From positions 124,001 to 188,000 of the forward strand of contig NZ_JALPRK010000003.1 in the NCBI RefSeq assembly GCF_023195895.1: a stretch of DNA of 64,000 nt, given 5' to 3'. The first letter of the stretch is position 1, and each line of letters opens with the position of its first letter. Under the pieces are notes generated by a model. The model was not told the origin of the DNA, made no database searches, and saw only the letters and a list, made by a program, of their open reading frames with translations. Origin of the DNA: Paenibacillus mellifer (GTDB lineage Bacteria > Bacillota > Bacilli > Paenibacillales > Paenibacillaceae). Both the position numbers and the translations under genes were made by a program. This document shows positions 50,537-58,091 of this stretch, in pieces.

Positions 50537-52759
50537 TTGAACAAACCTCGCAGTCCGAAATTCATCCTGATCGCATCCCTGTTAGCAGCCAGTTTGGCGG
50601 CCCTGCCGTTCTCGGCATCCGCGGCGGACGGAACCGGAGCGGCGACCGTCGAGCTCCGTATCCTGGAGACGACCGACCTGCACGTGAACATCGTCAACTA
50701 CGACTACTTCGCGGACAAACCAACGGACGAGTACGGCTTGGCCAAGACGGCAACCTTGATCAAGCAAGCCCGCGCGGAAGCGAAAAACAGCCTGCTCATC
50801 GACAACGGCGACCTGATTCAAGGCAACCCGCTGGGCGATTACGTCGCCACGGTGGACAAGCTGCAGGAGGGCGAAACCCATCCGGTCTACAAAGCGATGA
50901 ATTTGCTCGGGTATGACGCCGGCAACTTCGGCAACCACGAGTTCAACTACGGCCTCGACTTCCTGAAGACCGCCGTCAAAGGCTCGGACTTCCCTTACGT
51001 CAACGCCAATATCTACCTGGACGACAAGGATCAAGACCCTTCCAACGACAAGAACGCCTTCACCCCGTATCTCATCCTCGACAAAGAGGTGACCGACAGC
51101 ACGGGAGCGAAGCACAAGCTGAAAGTCGGAATCATCGGTTTCGTACCGCCGCAGATCATGTCCTGGGACAAGGCGCATCTGGAAGGCAAGCTGATCACGA
51201 AGGATATCGTGGAAACGGCGAAGAAATTCGTGCCTCAGATGAAAAAAGAAGGCGCCGACCTCATCATCGCGGTGCCGCATTCCGGCTTCGAGGACATCCC
51301 GCAAACGCCGCTGATGGAGAACTCGGTCCTATACCTGAGCAAAGTGGAAGGCATCGACGCGATCCTGTTCGGCCACGCGCATAAGGTGTTCCCGGATGCC
51401 TCCTTCGAAGGCAAGACGGGCGTCGACCTCTCCAAAGGCACGATCAACGGCGTACCGGCCGTCGAACCGGGGTATTGGGGCAACAACCTCGGGATCATCG
51501 ACCTGACGCTGGAGAAATCCGGCGATGCCTGGACGGTGAAGAACTCCAAAGTGGCCGTGAAGCCGATTTACGACACCGCCAACAAGAAGCCGCTGGTGGA
51601 CGCCGACCCGGCGATTTGGGATGCGATCCAAGAGGATCACGAGCATACGCTCGAGTATGTCCGCGGTCCGGTGGGCAAGACCAGCGCGCCGATCAACAGC
51701 TGGTTCGCCCTGATTCAGGACGATCCCTCGATCCAAATCGTCACCAACGCGCAAAAATGGTACGTAGAAAAGCATCTGCAAGGCACAGAATATGAAGGCG
51801 TGCCGGTGCTGTCGGCCGGAGCTCCGTTCAAAGCCGGCGGACGCCAAGGCGCGAACTACTATACCAACATTCCGGCAGGCGACATCGCCATCAAGAACGT
51901 GGCCGACCTGTACCTGTACTCCAACACAGTGAACGCCGTGCTGGTGACCGGCGCCGAGTTGAAGGAATGGCTCGAATGGTCTGCCGGGCAGTTCAACCAA
52001 ATCGATCCGGCCAAGACGGAAGCTCAAGAACTGGTGAACTATGACTTCCCCACCTACAATTTCGACGTGATCGACGGCGTCACGTATCAGATCGACGTGA
52101 CGAAGCCGGCCAAATACGACGCCAAGGGCGGCGTGTTGAACGAGAAATCCAGCCGGATTGTCAACCTGTCTTATAACGGCAAACCGATCGATCCGGCGCA
52201 AAAATTCGTTGTCGCCAGCAACAACTACCGCGCGTCGTCCAGCAAATTCGCGAACCCGGACGGCAAACGGATCATCCTGGCCTCGCCGGATGAGAACCGC
52301 CAGGTGATCATCGACTACATCCGCGAGAACGGCACGATCAATCCGACCGCCGACGGCAACTGGTCGCTCGCTCCATTTGGCAAGGCCAACGTCACGTTCG
52401 CCACTTCGCCTGCCGCCAAAGAGACGGCTGCGAAAGCCCGCAACCTGAAGTACCTGGCCGACACGAAGGACGGTTATTCCACCTTCCAGCTGAGCTCGAC
52501 TGCCGAGTCGGCCAACCCGACGCCGACGCCAGCACCGGCTCCGGCTCCAGCACCAGTACCTACGCCTGAACCCTCGCCGGCACCGGCTCCCGCTCCGGCA
52601 GCCGGAACGGACACCGTCTACATCGTGAAGAAGGGCGACACCCTGTACGACATCGCGCTGGAGCACGGCACAACGTGGCAGGCTCTGGCTAAATACAACA
52701 AACTGTCCAACCCGCATCTGATCCGGATCGGACAGAAGATCTTGATTCCGGTGCAATAA
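50537..52759 (+). CDS. Secreted 2',3'-cyclic-nucleotide phosphodiesterase/3'-nucleotidase (CpdB-like) with LysM domain
   Basis: 740 residues from TTG 50537 (AAGGAGG 7 nt upstream; ATG 50531 is only 1 nt from that site). Signal peptide ends near SASA. The metallophosphatase domain has LETTDLHVNI, DNGDLIQGNPLGDY, NFGNHEFNYGL, VPHSGFED and FGHAHKVF; the 5'-nucleotidase C-terminal domain follows (APINSWFALIQDDPSIQIVTNAQ, NNYRASS). A Pro/Ala-rich linker of about 35 residues leads to one LysM domain (YIVKKGDTLYDIALEHGTTWQALAKYN) for peptidoglycan binding. It recovers phosphate and nucleosides from nucleotides at the cell wall. Confidence 0.93.
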   Translation: MNKPRSPKFILIASLLAASLAALPFSASAADGTGAATVELRILETTDLHVNIVNYDYFADKPTDEYGLAKTATLIKQARAEAKNSLLIDNGDLIQGNPLGDYVATVDKLQEGETHPVYKAMNLLGYDAGNFGNHEFNYGLDFLKTAVKGSDFPYVNANIYLDDKDQDPSNDKNAFTPYLILDKEVTDSTGAKHKLKVGIIGFVPPQIMSWDKAHLEGKLITKDIVETAKKFVPQMKKEGADLIIAVPHSGFEDIPQTPLMENSVLYLSKVEGIDAILFGHAHKVFPDASFEGKTGVDLSKGTINGVPAVEPGYWGNNLGIIDLTLEKSGDAWTVKNSKVAVKPIYDTANKKPLVDADPAIWDAIQEDHEHTLEYVRGPVGKTSAPINSWFALIQDDPSIQIVTNAQKWYVEKHLQGTEYEGVPVLSAGAPFKAGGRQGANYYTNIPAGDIAIKNVADLYLYSNTVNAVLVTGAELKEWLEWSAGQFNQIDPAKTEAQELVNYDFPTYNFDVIDGVTYQIDVTKPAKYDAKGGVLNEKSSRIVNLSYNGKPIDPAQKFVVASNNYRASSSKFANPDGKRIILASPDENRQVIIDYIRENGTINPTADGNWSLAPFGKANVTFATSPAAKETAAKARNLKYLADTKDGYSTFQLSSTAESANPTPTPAPAPAPAPVPTPEPSPAPAPAPAAGTDTVYIVKKGDTLYDIALEHGTTWQALAKYNKLSNPHLIRIGQKILIPVQ

Positions 52760-52785
52760 GAATTCTCAGGGCGCAGCCCGGCAAG

Positions 52786-52836
52786 AGAGCCGCCTTAAGC
52801 GGGTCGCCATTCGACCTGCCGGCGGCTCTTTTCTTT
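52786..52836 (+). terminator. Terminator of the nucleotidase gene
   Basis: AGAGCCGCC / GGCGGCTCT stem, loop of 26 nt with inner pairing, followed by TTTTCTTTTT. Confidence 0.8.
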
Positions 52837-52981
52837 TTACAGCGGCGGCCCGGGCTAGATTTTACATTGCGCTAACGTTCCGTTTACGCTAAAAAAGCCG
52901 GATCGTGATACGATCGGACTATAGAGACAAGCCTTGCGAAGTCCCGGTCTCGATTATATGGGCCTAAAGGATGAATCCGAC

Positions 52982-53857
52982 ATGAAAACGCCGCTCTCTC
53001 CCTCCGAGGCGAACAGCGGTCTGTATCATTACATGACCTATTTGTATCACGCCACCCGGCAGTATTGGCTGTCTTGCCGAAGGTTTCATGCCTTGCAGCA
53101 GATCATCCGCAACCAAACCTTGACGACGTATTTCCAACCGATCCTGAACTTGCAGGATGGAACCTGCCTCGGGTATGAAGTGCTGAACCGTCCGCCGGTG
53201 TCGGCTTTATTTCCTCATACCGAGTCTTTTTACGACTTCATTGGGCGTACGGACCAGGTGTTTGCGTTCGAACGTTTTTGCCGCGACATCTCTTTCAACC
53301 GGTTTCGGTTCGCCTTGATCCGGTCGCGCAAACCCGCGGACACCCTCGCCTTCGTCAATATCCATCCGCAAATGCTGTCGGACCCCGGTTACCGAAGCGG
53401 TGAAACCATCCAGCTGTTATCCCGGTACGGCTTGTCGCCGCAGCAGGTCGTGTTCGAGTTAACCGAGAAGCAGGCGGTCCATGACTACGTGGCCTTCGAA
53501 CGCATCCTTTCCCATTACCGCTCTCAAGGGTTTCGCATCGCGATCGATGACGCGGGCTCCGGCTACAACAGCCTGAAAGCGATCGTAAGCTTGAAGCCCG
53601 AATTCATTAAAATCGACAAGTCCCTGATCCGGCATCTGCACCTTCACCCTAATCAACAGCGGATCGTGAAGCTGCTTCAGGAGTTCGCGGCCGACTCCGG
53701 CACGCATATTATTGCCGAGGGGATCGAGGAGGCGGAAGAACTCGCGTTTCTGCAGAGGGAAGGGATCGTATACGGGCAAGGTTATGCGCTCGGCAGACCC
53801 GCCACGGAAATGGGAACCGACATTTTACCGCTAAGGCTGAAGGAACTGGCACACTGA
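52982..53857 (+). CDS. EAL domain protein (c-di-GMP phosphodiesterase)
   Basis: 291 residues from ATG 52982. The EAL domain covers most of the protein: substrate-site motif YEVLNRP (EVL in place of EAL), NIHP, ELTEKQ, IDDAGSGYNSL, PEFIKIDKSLI and IIAEGIEEAEELAFLQREG, followed by YGQGYALGRP. All metal and catalytic residues expected for an active phosphodiesterase are there. A short N-terminal helix replaces any sensor domain, so activity may be set by a partner. A diguanylate-cyclase-like gene follows 40 bp downstream. Confidence 0.9.
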   Translation: MKTPLSPSEANSGLYHYMTYLYHATRQYWLSCRRFHALQQIIRNQTLTTYFQPILNLQDGTCLGYEVLNRPPVSALFPHTESFYDFIGRTDQVFAFERFCRDISFNRFRFALIRSRKPADTLAFVNIHPQMLSDPGYRSGETIQLLSRYGLSPQQVVFELTEKQAVHDYVAFERILSHYRSQGFRIAIDDAGSGYNSLKAIVSLKPEFIKIDKSLIRHLHLHPNQQRIVKLLQEFAADSGTHIIAEGIEEAEELAFLQREGIVYGQGYALGRPATEMGTDILPLRLKELAH

Positions 53858-53897
53858 TAGTTCCACTATTTGCGCGAATGAGCACGGCAACGGTTGG

Positions 53898-54857
53898 ATG
53901 AGAAGGAAGGTGTACGACTTGTTGACGAACATCGGCGAAATTACGGAGACGATCCCGATCGTCGCTCCCGACACGAAATGCGGCTTGGTCAACCATCTTT
54001 TTAAGCAAACCCCCAAACTGGAAGGCATAGCGGTAGTTGACGAAAACGGTCGTCCAGCGCTATTGATGCGAGCTCGGTTCTACCAGCTACTGGGCACACA
54101 ATACGGCTACCAGATCTATATGGGCCGCCCCGTCAAGCTCGTCGTAAACCCTCATCCACTCGTCGTTGAATGGGACGAGCCCATCACGGAAGTCAGCATC
54201 CGCGCGATGAACCGTTCTGAGGAAGAGCTATACGAAGGCGTTCTGGTCCTGCTGGACGGGAAGTTGCATGGTTTTGTCAGCATCCGACGCCTGCTGTTGG
54301 AAGTAGCCAACATCCGCGCTGAGATGGCGAGTTTCCTAAACCCCCTGACCGGGCTCCCCGGCAATCGACTGATCGACGACCGCCTGCAGCAATCTTCCGG
54401 GCTGGAGGAATTCAGCGTCCTCTACATCGATCTCGATCATTTCAAATCCTATAACGACAGTTACGGCTTCAAAATGGGCGACGCGCTCATCCAGGCGACG
54501 GCGAATTTGCTGCGTGAGCCCTTCTCCGGCCAGGGGTCTTTTCTCGGCCATATTGGCGGGGATGATTTCATCGCCATCTTGAACCATCACAACTATCCCG
54601 ACGCATGCACCAAAATCATCGACGGCTTCGAAGCCCTGAAGAAGGAGTTCTACAGCAAAGAAGATCTGAGGAACAACTACGTCCTGGGCGAGGGACGTTC
54701 TGGCGTTTATGGCCCGATTCCACTCGTATCGATCTCTATCGCCGTGGTAACAAACCGGACCCGCAACTTCGAGAACATGGAACAAATCGTTGAGGAAGCC
54801 ACCCGAATGAAGAAAATTTGCAAATCCCGGCCCGGCAGCATCAGCATCGCCAATTAG
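53898..54857 (+). CDS. CBS-like plus GGDEF domain protein
   Basis: Up to 319 residues. The ATG 53898 has no ribosome-binding site; a TTG at 53919 with AGGAAGG 9 nt upstream is a good alternative. The N-terminal 140 residues look like a CBS-pair-type regulatory domain (VDENGRPALLMRARFYQLLG, GVLVLLDGKLHGFVSIRRLLLE). The GGDEF domain has NPLTGLPGNRLIDDRL, VLYIDLDHFKSYNDSYGFKMGD and the active loop HIGGDDF, a conservative Glu-to-Asp change in GGDEF. No RxxD inhibitory site upstream. With the EAL gene it probably forms a c-di-GMP turnover pair. Confidence 0.88.
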   Translation: MRRKVYDLLTNIGEITETIPIVAPDTKCGLVNHLFKQTPKLEGIAVVDENGRPALLMRARFYQLLGTQYGYQIYMGRPVKLVVNPHPLVVEWDEPITEVSIRAMNRSEEELYEGVLVLLDGKLHGFVSIRRLLLEVANIRAEMASFLNPLTGLPGNRLIDDRLQQSSGLEEFSVLYIDLDHFKSYNDSYGFKMGDALIQATANLLREPFSGQGSFLGHIGGDDFIAILNHHNYPDACTKIIDGFEALKKEFYSKEDLRNNYVLGEGRSGVYGPIPLVSISIAVVTNRTRNFENMEQIVEEATRMKKICKSRPGSISIAN

Positions 54858-54914
54858 TCACTCGGTCGATCCCTCCTTAACCTTCGGTTCATTGTGATGT
54901 GCCCCTTCCCGTTT

Positions 54915-54946
54915 TTAAGGTTCATTAAAAGTTCGCAGAGTATCCT
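54915..54946 (+). promoter_or_regulatory. Direct-repeat operator plus -10 box of the DUF4405 gene
   Basis: TTAAGGTTCATTAAAAGTT (54915-54933), 7 nt, TATCCT (54941-54946). The same element and spacing as at 4759-4790 and 5560-5591; sequence differences fall mostly in the centre of the repeat. Confidence 0.65.
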
Positions 54947-54987
54947 TGGTCCAGATAAAGAACTTCGCCAAGGAGGCTGAATAGTCC

Positions 54988-55675
54988 ATGCAGGAACGAC
55001 AGACCCCACCGCGGGACCGTAAGAATAAACGAATCATGTACGTCAAATTCGGACTAGATCTGCTGATGGCGTTGACGTTTGTCCTTTTCTTTAACAAACA
55101 GGTGCTGGGCGGGCTCCCCTTCCATGAAATCGCCGGTGTCGCCATGGGCGGCGCGATTCTGACCCATATTTTGCTGAATTGGCGTTGGGTAGCCAAGATC
55201 ACGATGAAGCTCTTCGACCGAAAATTGCCGCTCAAAACGCGATTCATCTATGTCCTGAATTTGCTTCTGCTGGCATCCATGGGATTCGTCATCATCAGCG
55301 GCATCTTCATCTCCCGGGTGGTATTCCCCAATATCCATCTCGGCAACGAGTCCTGGTTTAAAATGACCCATATGTCCGTGTCCTACCTCGTCCTGATCCT
55401 GGTAGCCATGCATATTGGCCTGCATTGGCGAAAGACCCGAATTACCTGAGGGGGATGAAGGAGGATCACACGAGGGATTCGGCCGTTTCGGGAAACCCGA
55501 TGGCGAATTTCGAGGCGAAGGCCGCGGCATCGGATCGGTCGGATCGGGTCCGAACGTATTGGGCGTAATCGCCGAATACTTGGGAATCATCGCCGTAATG
55601 GTCATCGCCGTGTATTACCTGGAGAAATGGCTGATGAAGCGAAAAGCCCTTCGGAAGCCGCCACTCCGTAACTAA
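54988..55675 (+). pseudogene. DUF4405 membrane protein, frameshifted
   Basis: From ATG 54988 the frame encodes a helical membrane protein (KFGLDLLMALTFVLFFNKQVLGGLPFHEIAGVAMGGAILTHILLNWRW, then FIYVLNLLLLASMGFVIISGIFIS and MTHMSVSYLVLILVAMHIGLHW) with the His pattern of DUF4405/cytochrome b561-like proteins. It stops at 55449. The continuing protein is found one base over (SHEGFGRFGKPDG, then GPNVLGVIAEYLGIIAVMVIAVYYLEKWLMKR), ending at 55675. Dropping one base near 55432, within TGGCGAAAG, joins both into 228 residues. The last helix and the Gly-rich linker are normal for the family. Confidence 0.75.
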
Positions 55676-55902
55676 TTAGGATAGAAAAAGAGCAGGGTCG
55701 ATCTTCGCCCGGTCGTTGACCACTTCCTCGGTCCCTCGGGGGATTAGGGCAACAAATCTATGAGTAGATTAGGGGAAAAGGGCTTATCCTAGGTACGATA
55801 AAGGGAAGTGTCAAGTCGAGTGCTATTTAGGAGGAATCGGGTTCTCAAAGAATAAAACTAACACTATTATCATGTGATTCTTATGGGTTTAGTAACAAAA
55901 AC

Positions 55903-55935
55903 AAAAAAGACGTTCAGACATGAACAGTCTTTTTT
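55903..55935 (-). terminator. Terminator inside the AT-rich insertion
   Basis: AAAAAAGAC / GTCTTTTTT outer stem with GTTC / GAAC inner pairs; a T run on both strands. Confidence 0.7.
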
Positions 55936-55946
55936 GTTTGTAATAA

Positions 55947-56114
55947 TTATCCTTTGTCCTTTATAAGTAGTACCGTAACAATTAGTGATATCAATATGAT
56001 TAAACCTATACTGACCATTTGAATAACATTATTATATGGTTCATTTAGGTTTATGACTTGAAAAATGACATCTTTCAATAGAAAGAAAAGAATTTTAAAT
56101 ATCCCCCAAAACAC
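55947..56114 (-). CDS. Possible small two-helix membrane protein
   Basis: An open frame of at least 55 residues from GTG 56114 (MFWGIFKILFFLLKDVIFQV, then a loop NLNEPYNNV, then a second helix IGLIILISLIVTVLLI and KDKG). The frame stays open further upstream to 56162 (DGDIIKVVKQSLIYIL) but has no ATG, so the start is unclear and the gene could be a fragment. The terminator directly after its stop supports transcription. No family recognised. Confidence 0.35.
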   Translation of the reverse strand: MFWGIFKILFFLLKDVIFQVINLNEPYNNVIQMVSIGLIILISLIVTVLLIKDKG

Positions 56115-56879
56115 TAAGATGTAAATTAACGACTGCTTAACAACTTTGATAATATCACCATCTTTATTGTGAAATTAAATACTTGTCGATACTCTCAGCA
56201 ACCTCACCACTGTCTTGATAGATAATAACCTCCTCATATAAATTACATAATATCCCAAAAGAATGGAAACAATTCCATCATCCTGACCAAGGCCGGCAAG
56301 CTCGAACCGAAGCGTAAGAATCCCCCCATGTAAGACACGTAACGTTAAATATTGTTTGAGTTGGGTGAATTTGTCCGTCCGCACTTTCGTCAGGAACCAC
56401 AGATCCCCGTCGAATTCAACCTCCTGGGTTTTCATAGGACGCGACATCAGCCCTTCCTTCGTGACGGTGGTCAGTATGGCGATCTCGATTCCATGATCAA
56501 TTTCCGTACCCTCTTCGCGACTTCCTGGTGCGCCGCTTAGTTGTTATTCATAACTAACTAGTTACTCCATATGGGTTATTGAGGTGGATAGGAACTGATG
56601 GTTACCCGCTAGGGTGAACTGAAGACGAAAAAAACAAACAAAATAAACCCACATGATCTCATGGGGCTGCCTGCGGTAGCAAAGTAAGGTCCAGGCCTTT
56701 TTATTTTCTATGGTCAAGCCTGCCGCCGAGCGCGAAATATTGCATTCCATATAACATTCGGGGCTCGGATAAACCAAAGCGGTCGGGGCTGTCCCAGAAG
56801 GTAGTAAATCAGAATCAAATTACCCAAGAGACTGATGAACTTTTGTAGTGTCGCTTTCGAATCTCATTTCCACTTTCGT

Positions 56880-57146
56880 TCTATTCTTTGTTATCCCGGA
56901 TGAACGTCAATTTCTGACCCGTCATACAGATCCAGCTGTCCTCGGCTTTGTCATTGAGTATAGGCGTAGATGAGGACTTCAGTAAGCATCTTGGTCTCGT
57001 CCTCCACCAGGGTGAGCGGAGGCGAAGATACTGACATTGGTTTGATTTACGGCGGCATTAACTACACGCACGACATGACTTTGTAGGATATCTTCTTCTA
57101 AATCCAATAGCAGGCAAAGCTGATCCATGGTATATTGAATGTACAA
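56880..57146 (-). mobile_element. IS1182-family transposase relic
   Basis: TTG 57146 opens a frame with YIQYTMDQLCLLLDLEEDIL and VVRVVNAAVNQTNVSIFASAHPGGGRDQ, the typical N-terminus of IS1182 transposases. After a small deletion and frame change it continues KMLTEVLIYAYTQ, then stops. A further piece near 56890-56945 (AEDSWICMTGQKLTFIRDNKE) resembles an internal part of the same protein. Most of the element is gone and no terminal inverted repeats were identified. The stretch 56660-56880 has no other recognisable content. Confidence 0.7.
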
Positions 57147-57262
57147 AAGAAACCTCTCCTTTATGAATGGTTGCTCGACACTTCCATTTTTCAAGGATTG
57201 GTTTCTTTTTGTTTAACTAAATGAAAAAGAGGGACGTCCCTTTTTTTGCGAAGTCCACCGGT

Positions 57263-57748
57263 CTACAGCTTCACCGTCTTGTTCAATTCGGCTTCCGTCT
57301 CCTTGCCGGTCAGCTGGGAGAACATGCGCTTAACCATTTTGACGAGATTGCCCGTTTCCCAGTATTCCGCTGCCTCGGCCTTCACTTTGATCAGGACTAG
57401 ACTCGGGTCATCGCTGGTGGTGTGCAGGAATTTGGCATAGGCCGCATTCCAGAACTGGTCGATCTTCGCCCGGTCGTTAACCACCTCGGCAGTTCCGCGT
57501 ACCGAAACGTAGGAGTCCCCGACATATGATACGTTGACCTTGGGGTGCTGCTTGAGTTGGGTGTATTTATCCGTCTCCTCTTTCGTCAGGAACCAGAGGT
57601 CGCCGTCGAATTCGACCTCCTGGGTTTTCATCGGTCGCGACACCAGCCCTTCCTGCGTGACGGTCGTCAGCATGGCGATCTCGATGCCTTTGATCAACTT
57701 CCGGACGGTCTCCACGGCTTCCTGGTGCGCCGCATGGTCGGTTGTCAT
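57263..57748 (-). CDS. Pyridoxamine 5'-phosphate oxidase family protein (general stress protein 26-like)
   Basis: 161 residues of the split-barrel flavin-binding fold: VETVRKLIKGIEIAMLTTVTQEG, RPMKTQEVEFDGDLWFLTKEETDKYTQL, NVSYVGDSYVSVRGTAEVVNDRAKIDQFWN and SLVLIKVKAEAAEYWETGN. These match the YdaG/general-stress-protein 26 group, which binds FMN or FAD. True substrate unknown. An older, broken copy of the same gene and leader lies at 55693-56551. Confidence 0.88.
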   Translation of the reverse strand: MTTDHAAHQEAVETVRKLIKGIEIAMLTTVTQEGLVSRPMKTQEVEFDGDLWFLTKEETDKYTQLKQHPKVNVSYVGDSYVSVRGTAEVVNDRAKIDQFWNAAYAKFLHTTSDDPSLVLIKVKAEAAEYWETGNLVKMVKRMFSQLTGKETEAELNKTVKL

Positions 57749-57858
57749 ATCTAGTTCACTCCATATTGGTTATTGGGGGTGGGTGGTTGCTGCTAGCTAC
57801 CCCGTTAGGGTGAACCGAGAAGGGCAAAATTAACCATTCAGCGCTCTGGCGGCGGAAC

Positions 57859-58040
57859 AAATGTTGTATTAGTTGCAACATTTCCGCCCCAATTCCCCAT
57901 TAACTGGCCGATTTGTTGCAGAAAGTGCAGCATTTGACGCGATGTCGGCGGAAGTTATGCTGATTTGTTGCAGAAATTGCAGCATTTCACCCTATTCAAC
58001 CCTTCGGCGTGCCGAAATGCTGCAGTTAATGCAACATTTC
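57859..58040. repeat. Four imperfect palindromes of the AAATG-TGCA type
   Basis: AAATGTTGTATTAGTTGCAA.. (57859-57883), ATTTGTTGCAGAAAGTGCAG.. (57911-57935), ATTTGTTGCAGAAATTGCAG.. (57963-57988) and GAAATGCTGCAGTTAATGCA.. (58014-58040) share a pair of TGCA(A/G)CATTT-like arms in inverted orientation around a 4-6 nt centre, spaced about 52 bp. They fill the gap between the phosphoketolase and the stress-protein gene; no coding frame is evident. Confidence 0.65.
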
Positions 58041-58047
58041 GAACAAA

Positions 58048-58077
58048 AAGCCCGCCCCCCCATAGGGGAGCGGGCTT
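58048..58077 (-). terminator. Terminator of the phosphoketolase gene
   Basis: AAGCCCGC / GCGGGCTT perfect 8-bp stem; CAAAAA to the left is a T run on the minus strand. Confidence 0.8.
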
Positions 58078-58091
58078 CATCGTACATCTGC

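Larger units (their letters stand above)
55740..56285. other. AT-rich insertion inside the decayed gene
   Basis: About 545 bp, much richer in A+T than the surroundings. It carries on the minus strand a 24-codon tail (YEEVIIYQDSGEVAESIDKY, then LISQ and stop near 56172), a possible small membrane protein and a terminator. Ends show no clear inverted repeats or target duplication that I can see. Confidence 0.55.
55693..56551 (-). pseudogene. Decayed copy of the pyridoxamine-phosphate-oxidase-like gene, interrupted by an AT-rich insertion
   Basis: The minus strand from 56551 aligns with the intact gene at 57263-57748 and also with its upstream leader (56560-56625 matches 57755-57830). It has an early stop at codon 5, a one-base deletion, then SRPMKTQEVEFDGDLWFLTK in frame. 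It breaks off near 56285 and resumes at about 55740 with RGTEEVVNDRAKID, and then ends; the last 50 or so codons are missing. Confidence 0.75.

Noticed and set aside
51329..52756. A 475-codon minus-strand open frame opposite the nucleotidase gene
   Set aside because: Antisense to a clearly coding sequence; its Arg/Gly/Ser-rich part arises from the Pro/Ala linker codons.
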